From positions 124,001 to 188,000 of the forward strand of contig NZ_JAMXLX010000001.1 of NCBI RefSeq assembly GCF_024055605.1: a stretch of DNA of 64,000 bases. Direction: 5' to 3'. The notes beneath the pieces were generated by a model. It saw only the letters and a list, made by a program, of their open reading frames with translations. It was not told the DNA's origin and ran no database searches. Position numbers and translations under genes: made by a program. Positions 21,869-29,911 of the stretch are shown here, piece by piece (positions within the stretch are counted from its first letter, which is position 1; every line of letters starts with the position of its first letter). The stretch comes from Ciceribacter sichuanensis. GTDB lineage: Bacteria; Pseudomonadota; Alphaproteobacteria; Rhizobiales; Rhizobiaceae.

Positions 21869-21913
21869 ATTCGCTTTCCGCTTGCTAGATAGCGCAACTG
21901 AGGAGGACGCGGG

Positions 21914-22768
21914 TTGAGCGAGAGGGACGAGGGGCTTTTTGCCCAGATCAGCCATAGCCGGACAGCGGCTGAAGTGGTTCAGCAGATCGAGAGCCTGATC
22001 CTTGACGGGGTCTTGCGCGATGGCGACCGGCTGCCGGGAGAGCGCGACATGGCGCAGGCCTTCGACGTTTCCCGGCCGATCCTGCGCGAGGCGCTGAAGG
22101 AACTGGAGGCGCGCGGCCTCGTCGTCAGTCATCACGGCGGCGGCACCTATATCGCCGATATCATCGGCCAGGTGTTTTCGAAGCCGATCACCGAACTGAT
22201 CTCCCGGCATGCGCGGGCGACACGCGACTATCTCGAATATCGCCGCGAACTCGAAGGACTGACGGCGGAACTCGCAGCGCGCCGCGCCACCGATACCGAC
22301 CGGGCGCTGCTGTCGCGCATCGTCGACGACATGAAGCAGGCGCATGAAAGCGGCAATGCGGAAGACGAGCTTGCCGCCGATGTCGAGTTTCACAACGCCA
22401 TCGGCGAGGCCGCGCACAACATCATCCTGCTGCACACCATGCGGGCATGCTACCGCCTGCTTTCCGAAGGCATCTTCTTCAACCGCAAGGCCGTCTTCGC
22501 GCTGCACAATGCTCGTGAACGCCTGCTCGAACAGCACCTCGCGATCCATGACGCCATCGTCGGCGGTCAGGCGGACGAAGCCAAGAAGGCGGCCCAGTCG
22601 CACATAGATTTCGTCATGCAGGCTGTCGATGAGTCCGTCCGCGCCGACGAGTGGGGGCGTGTGGCGAAGCTTCGCCTGATCCGCCGCGATGGCAATTCAT
22701 CCCAGGGACGCGGGTCCCGAAACAACAATCAACTCAAGACAAACGACAAGCCGGAGGCTTCATCATGA
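21914..22768 (+). CDS. GntR/FadR-family regulator of lactate use (LutR/LldR-like)
   Basis: 284-residue regulator. The winged helix (AEVVQQIESLILDGVLRDGDRLPGERDMAQAFDVSRPILREALKELEARG, about residues 20-70) is followed by an all-helical FCD ligand domain with metal-ligand type residues (DVEFHNAIGEAAHN, HLAIHDAIVGG). The start is TTG at 21914, supported by GAGGAGG ten bases upstream. The gene overlaps lutA by four bases (ATGA), so regulator and enzymes form one transcript. By family it would repress the operon in the absence of lactate. The palindrome at 21850-21868 is the candidate site. Confidence 0.88.
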   Translation: MSERDEGLFAQISHSRTAAEVVQQIESLILDGVLRDGDRLPGERDMAQAFDVSRPILREALKELEARGLVVSHHGGGTYIADIIGQVFSKPITELISRHARATRDYLEYRRELEGLTAELAARRATDTDRALLSRIVDDMKQAHESGNAEDELAADVEFHNAIGEAAHNIILLHTMRACYRLLSEGIFFNRKAVFALHNARERLLEQHLAIHDAIVGGQADEAKKAAQSHIDFVMQAVDESVRADEWGRVAKLRLIRRDGNSSQGRGSRNNNQLKTNDKPEASS

Positions 22769-23544
22769 TCCCGGAAAACCAGTCGACGCGGCCGCGTGTC
22801 GGCCTCTTCGCCACCTGTCTGGTCGATCTCTTCCGCCCGAGCGTCGGATTTTCCGCCGCGAAGCTGATCGAGGATGCGGGCTGCGAGGTGCATGTGCCGA
22901 TGGCGCAGACCTGTTGCGGTCAGCCGGCCTATAATTCCGGCGACCGGAAGGATGCGCGGGATCTGGCGATCCAGGTCATCGAATTGTTCGAAGGCTACGA
23001 CTATGTCGTTGTACCCTCCGGTTCCTGCGGCGCCATGCTGAAGCATCACTATCCCGAGATCTTCAAGGGCGATGTGAAATGGGAAGAGCGCTGTCGGCGC
23101 TTCTCGGACAAGGTGTTCGAACTCGTTTCATTCCTGACCGACATCAGAGGCATGACCTGCGTCGAAGCCCGTCTTTCCGGCAGCGTCACCTATCACGACA
23201 GCTGTTCTGGCCTGCGTGAACTCGGCGTGCAGAAGCAGCCGCGCAAGCTGCTTGCCTCCGTCGAAGGGCTGGAGCTGAAGGAAATGGCCGGCAGCGATGT
23301 CTGCTGCGGTTTCGGCGGCACTTTCTGCGTCAAATATTCCGATATCTCCGGCACCATCGTCGGCAAGAAGACGGCGACCATCGAGGCGACGGGCGCCGAC
23401 ATGCTGCTCGCCGGCGACATGGGCTGTCTGATGAACATGGCCGGCAAGCTGAAGCGCGAGGGCTCGAAGGTGGAGGTTCGCCACGTCGCGGAGGTGCTGG
23501 CAGGCATGACGGATACGGCGCCGATCGCCGGCACAGGGAAGTAA
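22765..23544 (+). CDS. lutA: L-lactate oxidation complex subunit LutA
   Basis: 259-residue cysteine-rich-domain protein (YkgE/LutA type). The two CCG domains are visible: LFATCLVDLF ... AQTCCGQPAYNSG and VTYHDSCSG ... SDVCCGFGGTFC, which bind an iron-sulfur or heterodisulfide-reductase-like cofactor. With LutB and LutC it oxidises L-lactate to pyruvate, probably at the inner face of the membrane. The ATG overlaps the stop of the regulator and lutB begins 15 bases after its stop, so this is one operon. Confidence 0.93.
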   Translation: MIPENQSTRPRVGLFATCLVDLFRPSVGFSAAKLIEDAGCEVHVPMAQTCCGQPAYNSGDRKDARDLAIQVIELFEGYDYVVVPSGSCGAMLKHHYPEIFKGDVKWEERCRRFSDKVFELVSFLTDIRGMTCVEARLSGSVTYHDSCSGLRELGVQKQPRKLLASVEGLELKEMAGSDVCCGFGGTFCVKYSDISGTIVGKKTATIEATGADMLLAGDMGCLMNMAGKLKREGSKVEVRHVAEVLAGMTDTAPIAGTGK

Positions 23545-23559
23545 GGGGAGGGAGAGCCC

Positions 23560-24990
23560 ATGCAGTTTACTGCGCCGCAGTTCAAGGAAAATGCCGCCCG
23601 CGCGCTTCACGATCCGCAGCTTCAGAAGGCGCTGAAGAATGTCGAGCAGGGCTTCATCGCCAAGCGCGCCGCAGCCGTTGCGGCGCTTCCGGAGTTCGAT
23701 CGGTTGCGCGACCGCGCCCGCGAGATCAAGAACCACACGCTCGCCCATCTCGATCTTTATCTCGAAGCCTATGAGCGCAAGGTGATCGCGGCCGGCGGGC
23801 ATGTGCACTGGGCGGAAAGCGCCGAGGATGCGCGCCGCATCGTCATGGACATCTGTCGCAGGGTGAAGGCGAAGACCGTCACCAAGGGCAAGTCGATGAT
23901 TACCGAGGAAATCAACCTCAACGAATATCTCGAAGCGCAGGGCGTTGAGCCGGTCGAGACTGATCTCGGGGAATACATCATCCAGCTTCGCGGCGAACAT
24001 CCGAGCCACATCATCGCGCCGGCCGTTCATCTGAACAAGGAGCAGGTGGAGGAGGATTTCCGCCGCGTCCACACCCATCTCGATGCGAAACGCGACCTGA
24101 CTGCTCCCGAAACGCTGCTGGCGGAAGCCCGCGAAGTACTGCGCAAGCGCTACTTTCAGGCCGATGTCGGCATTACCGGCGCGAATTTCCTGATCGCCGA
24201 AACCGGCTCGTCGGTCATCGTCACCAATGAGGGCAATGGCGATCTCACCCAGACGCTGGGCAAGGTGCATGTGGTCGTCGCGTCTATAGAAAAGATCGTG
24301 CCGACGCTGGAGGACTGTTCGCAGATCCTTCGCCTGCTTGCCCGTTCCGCCACCGGTCAGGACATGTCGGTCTACACCACCTTTTCGACCGGTCCGAAGC
24401 GGACGGAAGATCCCGATGGTCCCGACGAATACCACGTCGTGCTGCTCGACAATGGCCGCACCTCGATGCTCGGCACCGATTTCGAGGAGATGCTGCGCTG
24501 CATCCGCTGCGGCGCCTGCATGAACCACTGTCCGGTCTATCACGCTGTCGGCGGCCACGCCTATGGCTCGGTTTATCCCGGTCCGATGGGGGCGGTGCTG
24601 ACGCCCTCGCTGTTCGGGGTCGACAAATCGGGCCACCTGCCGAATGCCTCGACCTTCTGCGGGCGCTGCGAAAGCGTCTGCCCCATGTGCATCCCGCTGC
24701 CGAAGATGATGCGCCACTGGCGCGAGCGTGAATTCGAGCGCCATCTCACACCGGCCGCAAGCCGCTATGGTCTATCGGTCTGGGCCTTCTTCGCGAGAAG
24801 GCCGAAGCTTTACCGGATGGCCACTTCGCTCGGCGCAAGCGTCCTTTCCGCGCTCGGCGGCAGCAGGCACCGTATCGCAGCGCTGCCGCTCGCCGGCGGC
24901 TGGACGAAATACCGCGACCTGCCCGCGCCGGAAGGCGGCACATTCATGCAGCAATGGGCAGCCCGGCAGGCGGGCAAACGGAGAGCATGA
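23560..24990 (+). CDS. lutB: L-lactate oxidation iron-sulfur protein LutB
   Basis: 476-residue protein of the LutB/YkgF family. The N-terminal about 300 residues are the LUD-type domain (KSMITEEINLNEYLEAQGVEPVETDLGEYI; LIAETGSSVIVTNEGNG). Two ferredoxin-type clusters follow, CIRCGACMNHCPVY and CGRCESVCPMCIPLPKM. It presumably passes electrons from lactate oxidation. The ATG has GGGAGGGAGAG upstream. It ends in a four-base ATGA overlap with lutC, giving translational coupling. Length is normal for the family. Confidence 0.94.
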   Translation: MQFTAPQFKENAARALHDPQLQKALKNVEQGFIAKRAAAVAALPEFDRLRDRAREIKNHTLAHLDLYLEAYERKVIAAGGHVHWAESAEDARRIVMDICRRVKAKTVTKGKSMITEEINLNEYLEAQGVEPVETDLGEYIIQLRGEHPSHIIAPAVHLNKEQVEEDFRRVHTHLDAKRDLTAPETLLAEAREVLRKRYFQADVGITGANFLIAETGSSVIVTNEGNGDLTQTLGKVHVVVASIEKIVPTLEDCSQILRLLARSATGQDMSVYTTFSTGPKRTEDPDGPDEYHVVLLDNGRTSMLGTDFEEMLRCIRCGACMNHCPVYHAVGGHAYGSVYPGPMGAVLTPSLFGVDKSGHLPNASTFCGRCESVCPMCIPLPKMMRHWREREFERHLTPAASRYGLSVWAFFARRPKLYRMATSLGASVLSALGGSRHRIAALPLAGGWTKYRDLPAPEGGTFMQQWAARQAGKRRA

Positions 24991-25676
24991 CCATGAACGG
25001 CAAGGAAGCCATCCTCCACAAGATCCGCTCCTCACTGAAGGTGCCGTCGAACGATACCGTTCGCGAGGCAAGCGTCGCCGCGCGTCTGGCGGATCATCCC
25101 ACCGGTATTATTCCAGCGCGTGGCCAGTTGCCGCCGGAAGAGCGTCTCGCTCTCTTCGTGTCCATGGCGGAAAAGTACAGTGCGACGACGGAAAGAATCG
25201 AGACGCTCGATGCCCTGCCGGCCGCCGTCAGCGACTATCTCAAGCGCCGCAACCTGCCGGCCGCGATCCGTATCGGCAAGGATCCTCGGCTTGCCACGGC
25301 ACCGTGGTCGAGCGAAGCGACGCTCGAAATCCGGCACGGCGCCTCGGACGGGCATGATCTTGCCGCCGTCAGCCATGCCTTCGGTGCGATTGCGGAAACC
25401 GGCACGCTGGCCCTGCTTTCAGGACCCGACAATCCAGTAACGCTGACCTTCCTGCCGGAGCACCACATCGTCGTGCTGCGGGCCGATGAGGTTTCCGGAG
25501 ACATGGAAAGCGTATGGGCGCGGTTCCGCGCCGTTCGCGGCGGCGATATGTCCCGCACGGTGAACTTCGTCACTGGCCCCTCGCGCTCGGCAGACATCGA
25601 GCAGACCCTGCTGCTCGGCGCGCACGGTCCCCGCGCGCTGCACATCGTCATCGTCGGGCCTGCCGCTGTGAACTGA
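24987..25676 (+). CDS. lutC: L-lactate oxidation complex subunit LutC
   Basis: 229-residue LUD-domain protein (LutC/YkgG). The family end is clear: AIAETGTLALLSGPDNPVTLTFLPEHHIVVL, then the GDMSRTVNFVTGPSRSADIEQTLLLGAHGPRALHIVIV stretch. It is the third component of the LutABC lactate oxidation system and its own catalytic role is not settled. The ATG at 24987 overlaps lutB; an internal ATG six bases later is less likely. It converges on a LysR gene with only six bases between stops, and no terminator hairpin fits in that gap. Confidence 0.93.
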   Translation: MTMNGKEAILHKIRSSLKVPSNDTVREASVAARLADHPTGIIPARGQLPPEERLALFVSMAEKYSATTERIETLDALPAAVSDYLKRRNLPAAIRIGKDPRLATAPWSSEATLEIRHGASDGHDLAAVSHAFGAIAETGTLALLSGPDNPVTLTFLPEHHIVVLRADEVSGDMESVWARFRAVRGGDMSRTVNFVTGPSRSADIEQTLLLGAHGPRALHIVIVGPAAVN

Positions 25677-25682
25677 AAGGCT

Positions 25683-26579
25683 CTACCGCTCCCAATAGGG
25701 CACGTGGCCGTAGAGTTCGGCGAGATAGTCGATGAACAGGCGCACCTTGGCCGGCAGGAACTGCCGGCTGGGGTAGACGGCGGATAGCGTGACATTGTGC
25801 GAGCCCTCATAGGCCGGCAGGACCTGCACCAGCCGGCCGGTCTTCAGCTCCTCGCCGATGTCCCAGGTGGAACGCAATGCGATGCCGAGGCCGGCGATCA
25901 CTGCCTCGCGGATGACTTCGCTGGAATTGGTGATCAGCATGCCCTCCGGCCGGATGTTGAGCGTGCCTTGCGGTCCCTCCAGTCGCCAGACGTCGTGGTT
26001 GTGGGCGGGCAGGCAGCGGTGCCGTTTCAGGTCGTCGATGTTCCGAGGCATGCCGTGCGCCGTGATGTAATCCGGCGAGGCGCAGAGCAGACGTCGGACG
26101 GGGGCGAGCCGCTTCGCCACCAGTGTCGAGTCGGTCAGTTCCGCGATGCGGATCGCCAGATCGAAACCGCCACCGACGATGTCGGTGAATTCGTCGGACA
26201 GTACCAGCTGGATGGCGAGATCCGGATGCGCATCCATGAAGGCCTTGAGATGCGGCGCGATATGCATGCGGCCGAAGGAGGTGGGTGCCGATATCTTCAG
26301 CGTCCCCGAGACCTCCGACGAGCGTCCGGAGGCGTAGGTCTCTGCTTCCTCAATGCCGGCAAGGACGGCAAGGATGCGCTGGTGAAAGCCTTGTCCCGCC
26401 TCCGTCAACGAGATCTGCCGGGTTGTACGCTGCAGGAGCCGCGTTCCCAGCCGGTCTTCCAGCCGCTTGATGCGCTTCGACACAACGGCAGGTGACAGCC
26501 CCAGATCGCGCGCCGCCATCGACATGCTGCCTGTCGCGATAACCCTGGCGAAGACTTCGAGGTCGCCGAGATTTGTCAT
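25683..26579 (-). CDS. LysR family transcriptional regulator, divergent from glcD
   Basis: 298-residue LysR protein. The winged helix (DLEVFARVIATGSMSMAARDLGLSPAVVSKRIKRLEDRLGTRLLQRTTRQISLTEAG) places it in the large AaeR/DsdC-like group whose effector domain begins LKISAPTSFGRMHIAPHLKAF. It is divergent from the glycolate oxidase operon over 139 bases and convergent with lutC, so it is placed to control glcDEF, in contrast to the GntR-type GlcC of E. coli. The effector is not known; glycolate is a guess from context. Confidence 0.86.
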   Translation of the reverse strand: MTNLGDLEVFARVIATGSMSMAARDLGLSPAVVSKRIKRLEDRLGTRLLQRTTRQISLTEAGQGFHQRILAVLAGIEEAETYASGRSSEVSGTLKISAPTSFGRMHIAPHLKAFMDAHPDLAIQLVLSDEFTDIVGGGFDLAIRIAELTDSTLVAKRLAPVRRLLCASPDYITAHGMPRNIDDLKRHRCLPAHNHDVWRLEGPQGTLNIRPEGMLITNSSEVIREAVIAGLGIALRSTWDIGEELKTGRLVQVLPAYEGSHNVTLSAVYPSRQFLPAKVRLFIDYLAELYGHVPYWER

Positions 26580-26589
26580 GAGTATTCCA

Positions 26590-26659
26590 TATTGTTTCCA
26601 ATTTTGTCATAAGTGTATAGCATTTGCACGACCTTGGTTGAAGTGGTAAAGAAACAATA
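26590..26659. promoter_or_regulatory. LysR-glcD divergent spacer with separated inverted repeat
   Basis: TATTGTTTC at 26590-26598 and its exact complement GAAACAATA at 26651-26659 lie 52 bases apart in the AT-rich divergent spacer. LysR proteins contact two half-regions about this far apart. No direct evidence of binding. Confidence 0.4.
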
Positions 26660-26718
26660 CCAGTTAATGAAGCGGCTGGGCGGATGTATCTCTGAAACGT
26701 CCGCACTTGGGGGGAGAC

Positions 26719-28152
26719 ATGACCGAGGCGATTGCGTTTCTGCAGCCGAATGCCGCCATTCTCGCGCGGCGCAAGGAGATCATTGCCGATCTCGCCGAAC
26801 TCGTGCCTGCCGAGCGGTTGGTGCATGAGCCGGTCGAACTCGTTCCCTTCGAAACCGATGGTTTCCTAGCCTATCGCCGGCGGCCTCTTGCGGTGGTGTT
26901 GCCCGAAACGACGGCACAAGTCGCAGCCGTGATGAAATACTGTCATCGCTATGGCATTCCGGTCGTGCCGCGCGGCGCCGGTACCTCGCTTTCGGGCGGC
27001 GCCATTCCCCAGGAAGACGCGGTGGTGCTGGGTCTTTCGGCCATGTCGCGCATTCTCGATATCGACTATGCCAATCGATGCGCCACCGTTCAGGCAGGCG
27101 TTACCAATCTCTCCATTTCCGATGCGGTCGGTGTCGATGGCTTCTTCTACGCCCCCGATCCCAGTTCGCAGCTTGCCTGCACGATCGGCGGCAATATCGC
27201 CATGAATTCGGGCGGTGCGCACTGTCTGAAATACGGTGTCACCACCAATAACCTGCTCGGCGTTAAGATGGTGCTGGTCGACGGCACGGTGATCGAACTC
27301 GGCGGCAAGGCGCTGGATGCGGCAGGTTACGATCTGCTCGGTCTCGTCTGCGGTTCTGAAGGCCAGCTCGGTATCGTCACCGAGGCGACGGTGCGGCTGC
27401 TCGCCAAGCCGGAAGGCGCGCGGCCCGTCCTGTTCGGCTTCGACAGCGCGGAAGCCGCCGGTTCCTGCGTCGCCGATGTCATCGGCGCCGGCATCGTGCC
27501 TGTCGCCATCGAATTCATGGACAAGCCGGCGATCGGCATCTGCGAGGCTTTCGCCAAGGCCGGTTATCCGCTCGATGTCGAGGCGCTTCTGATCGTCGAG
27601 GTGGAAGGTTCCGAAGCGGAGATGGACGCCATGCTGGCCGACATCTGCGATATCGCCCGCAAGCACGGGGTGAAGACCGTGCGTGAAAGCCAATCCGCGA
27701 CCGAGGCGGCTCTGATCTGGAAGGGTCGAAAATCGGCTTTCGGCGCGACCGGCCGCATCGCCGATTACATCTGCATGGATGGCACGGTGCCGCTCAGCCA
27801 GCTTGCCGATGTGCTCCGGAAAACTTCCGAGATCACCGATCGCTACGGTCTTCGCGTCGCCAATGTCTTCCATGCCGGCGACGGCAACATGCATCCGCTG
27901 ATCCTCTACAATATCAACGATCCCGAAGATGCAGCCCGCGCCGAGGCTGCGGGCATGGAAATCCTCAAGCTCTGCGTCGATGCTGGCGGCTGTCTCACCG
28001 GCGAGCATGGCGTGGGCATCGAGAAGCGCGACCTCATGCGGCACCAGTATGCCGAGGCCGATCTTGCCCAGCAGATGGCCGCACGCGCCGCCTTCGACCC
28101 GACCTGGATCCTCAACCCTTCCAAGGTCTTTCCGCTGGAGGGCCGGGGGTGA
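26719..28152 (+). CDS. glcD: Glycolate oxidase, FAD-binding subunit GlcD
   Basis: 477-residue FAD-linked oxidase that converts glycolate to glyoxylate with GlcE and GlcF. The FAD-binding PCMH domain is clear: YGIPVVPRGAGTSLSGGAIP, then DPSSQLACTIGGNIAMNSGGAHCLKYG and GLVCGSEGQLGIVTEATVRLL. The C-terminal domain shows VANVFHAGDGNMHPLILYN and GGCLTGEHGVGIEKRDLM. ATG 26719 follows GGGGGGAGAC; a TTG at 26707 is rejected. glcE starts 109 bases later. D-lactate dehydrogenase is the nearest alternative, but glcE and glcF alongside decide it. Confidence 0.95.
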   Translation: MTEAIAFLQPNAAILARRKEIIADLAELVPAERLVHEPVELVPFETDGFLAYRRRPLAVVLPETTAQVAAVMKYCHRYGIPVVPRGAGTSLSGGAIPQEDAVVLGLSAMSRILDIDYANRCATVQAGVTNLSISDAVGVDGFFYAPDPSSQLACTIGGNIAMNSGGAHCLKYGVTTNNLLGVKMVLVDGTVIELGGKALDAAGYDLLGLVCGSEGQLGIVTEATVRLLAKPEGARPVLFGFDSAEAAGSCVADVIGAGIVPVAIEFMDKPAIGICEAFAKAGYPLDVEALLIVEVEGSEAEMDAMLADICDIARKHGVKTVRESQSATEAALIWKGRKSAFGATGRIADYICMDGTVPLSQLADVLRKTSEITDRYGLRVANVFHAGDGNMHPLILYNINDPEDAARAEAAGMEILKLCVDAGGCLTGEHGVGIEKRDLMRHQYAEADLAQQMAARAAFDPTWILNPSKVFPLEGRG

Positions 28153-28261
28153 CGGATTTGTTTGTTGCACCTGTAAGCGCTTTCCCTCACCCGATTGTCC
28201 GCTTCTTCTGCCTGATCCATCCGGCAGAAGGTAAGTGCGCGGGACATCCCGGAGGCATTGC

Positions 28262-29470
28262 ATGCTGATCCCGCAGTCGGAAATCGAGGCCGCGGCAATG
28301 ATCCGTGCCCATGCCGAAAAAGCCGTGCCGCTCGCCATATCCGGCGGCGGAACGCGCGCCTGTCTAGGCAACGCCGTTTTGGGTGCTGCCGAGCTGCGAT
28401 CGACCGGGCTTACCGGTATCGTTACTTACAATCCGGCGGAAATGGTCCTGACCGCGCGAGCCGGAACGCCGCTTGCCTATATCGAATCGGCGATATCCGT
28501 TCATGGCCAGTCACTGGCCTTCGAACCCGCCGATCACCGGGGCATGATGGGAACGATGGGCCAGCCGACGGTTGGCGGGGTCTTTGCCACCAATACTTCC
28601 GGTCCCCGCCGGTTCACGGCCGGCGCCGCGCGGGACCATCTGCTTGGTGTACGCTTCGTCAATGGCCACGGGGAAGTCATCAAGGCTGGCGGCCGGGTGA
28701 TGAAGAACGTCACCGGTCTCGATCTGGTCAAGCTGATGGCCGGCTCCCACGGCACGCTCGGCCTGCTGACTGAAGTGACCTTCAAGGTGTTGCCGCAGCC
28801 GAAGACGGCCGTGACGATCGTGGTGTCAGGTCTCGAAGATGCCGAGGCGGCAAAGGCGATGGCGGAAGCCATGGCGCTGTCGGTCGAGGTATCGGGGGCC
28901 GCCCACCTGCCGGAAACCGTTCGCAGCCGCTTCATCGGCGGGGCGCTGAAGGATGGCCCGGCCACCGTCCTCAGGCTGGAAGGCATTGAAGCCTCCGTTG
29001 CCGTCAGGGCCGACAAGCTCGCGATGGCGCTCGCATCGCACGGTCCCGTATCGCGGCTCGATCCGGAACAGACGGCCTGGCTCTGGCGCGAGATTCGTGA
29101 CGTCCATCCTTATGCCGATGGCACGGAGCGGCCGCTCTGGCGCGTGTCGGTCGCCCCCTCCGAAGGCTGGAAGCTCGTCGCCGCACTCCGGCTGGAAGCG
29201 GGGATCGATGCTTTCTATGATTGGCAAGGTGGCCTGGTGTGGATGCGCATGGAGGCCGATCCCGAGGCGGATCTGTTGCGGCGCTACGTGAAGGCCGCCG
29301 GAGGCGGTCATGCGACGCTGGTGAGAGCCCGCTCGTCCGTTCGTGCCGGTGTGTCCGCCTTCGAGCCGCTGTCGCCTGCAGTCGCCTTGCTTTCGGAGCG
29401 GGTCCGGGAGAAATTCGACCCGCGCGGCATCTTCAACCCCGGCCGTATGGTCAAAGGAGATATGAAATGA
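28262..29470 (+). CDS. glcE: Glycolate oxidase subunit GlcE
   Basis: 402-residue second FAD-binding subunit, shorter than GlcD. Family blocks are LAISGGGTRACLGN, FEPADHRGMMGTMGQPTVGGVFATNTSGPRRF, GGRVMKNVTGLDLVKLMAGSHGTLGLLTEVTFKVLP, and the C-terminal REKFDPRGIFNPGRM. The ATG at 28262 follows GGAGGCATTG; upstream GTG codons are in the 109-base gap. The last bases overlap the DUF4870 start by four (ATGA), coupling that membrane protein to the oxidase. Confidence 0.94.
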   Translation: MLIPQSEIEAAAMIRAHAEKAVPLAISGGGTRACLGNAVLGAAELRSTGLTGIVTYNPAEMVLTARAGTPLAYIESAISVHGQSLAFEPADHRGMMGTMGQPTVGGVFATNTSGPRRFTAGAARDHLLGVRFVNGHGEVIKAGGRVMKNVTGLDLVKLMAGSHGTLGLLTEVTFKVLPQPKTAVTIVVSGLEDAEAAKAMAEAMALSVEVSGAAHLPETVRSRFIGGALKDGPATVLRLEGIEASVAVRADKLAMALASHGPVSRLDPEQTAWLWREIRDVHPYADGTERPLWRVSVAPSEGWKLVAALRLEAGIDAFYDWQGGLVWMRMEADPEADLLRRYVKAAGGGHATLVRARSSVRAGVSAFEPLSPAVALLSERVREKFDPRGIFNPGRMVKGDMK

Positions 29471-29847
29471 CGGATCCGATCTCGCCACTTCCCGGCTCTG
29501 AGCGTCCGGACGGCTGGCTGGAACCCGGCAAGCTCAATGTCCAGCTTGTCTATGCCCTTTATCTCCTCGGCTTCGTCATCGGTATCAGCACCATCATCGG
29601 GGTCATCTTCGCCTATCTGAACCGCGGCAAGGCGGGCGGCTGGGTCGATACGCACTACACCTGGGCCATCCGCACCTTCTGGATCGGCCTGCTTTACGGG
29701 GTGATCTCGGTGCTGTTGACGGTCGCGGTGATCGGCGTTCTGCTTGGCATCGCCACGGTCGTCTGGGTCGTCGTCCGCTGCATCATCGGTCTTCAGAAAG
29801 CCTCAGCCGGCCAGCCGATCGACAAGCCGCAGAGCTGGTGGATCTGA
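29467..29847 (+). CDS. DUF4870-type membrane protein inserted in the glc operon
   Basis: 126-residue protein with three predicted membrane helices: LVYALYLLGFVIGISTIIGVIFAYL, WAIRTFWIGLLYGVISVLLTVAV and IGVLLGIATVVWVVVRCIIGL. A WVDTHYTWAIRTFW motif matches the DUF4870/TMEM family. It ends DKPQSWWI. The start overlaps the glcE stop and glcF begins 64 bases later, so it is translated from the glycolate oxidase message. A membrane anchor or assembly factor for the oxidase is possible, but homologues also occur elsewhere, so this is inference only. Confidence 0.78.
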   Translation: MTDPISPLPGSERPDGWLEPGKLNVQLVYALYLLGFVIGISTIIGVIFAYLNRGKAGGWVDTHYTWAIRTFWIGLLYGVISVLLTVAVIGVLLGIATVVWVVVRCIIGLQKASAGQPIDKPQSWWI

Positions 29848-29911
29848 CGCTCGATACACAGGAACACGCGGGAGCAAGGCGAGGGAGCCGCCGCCCGCCG
29901 GGAGGCAGGAC

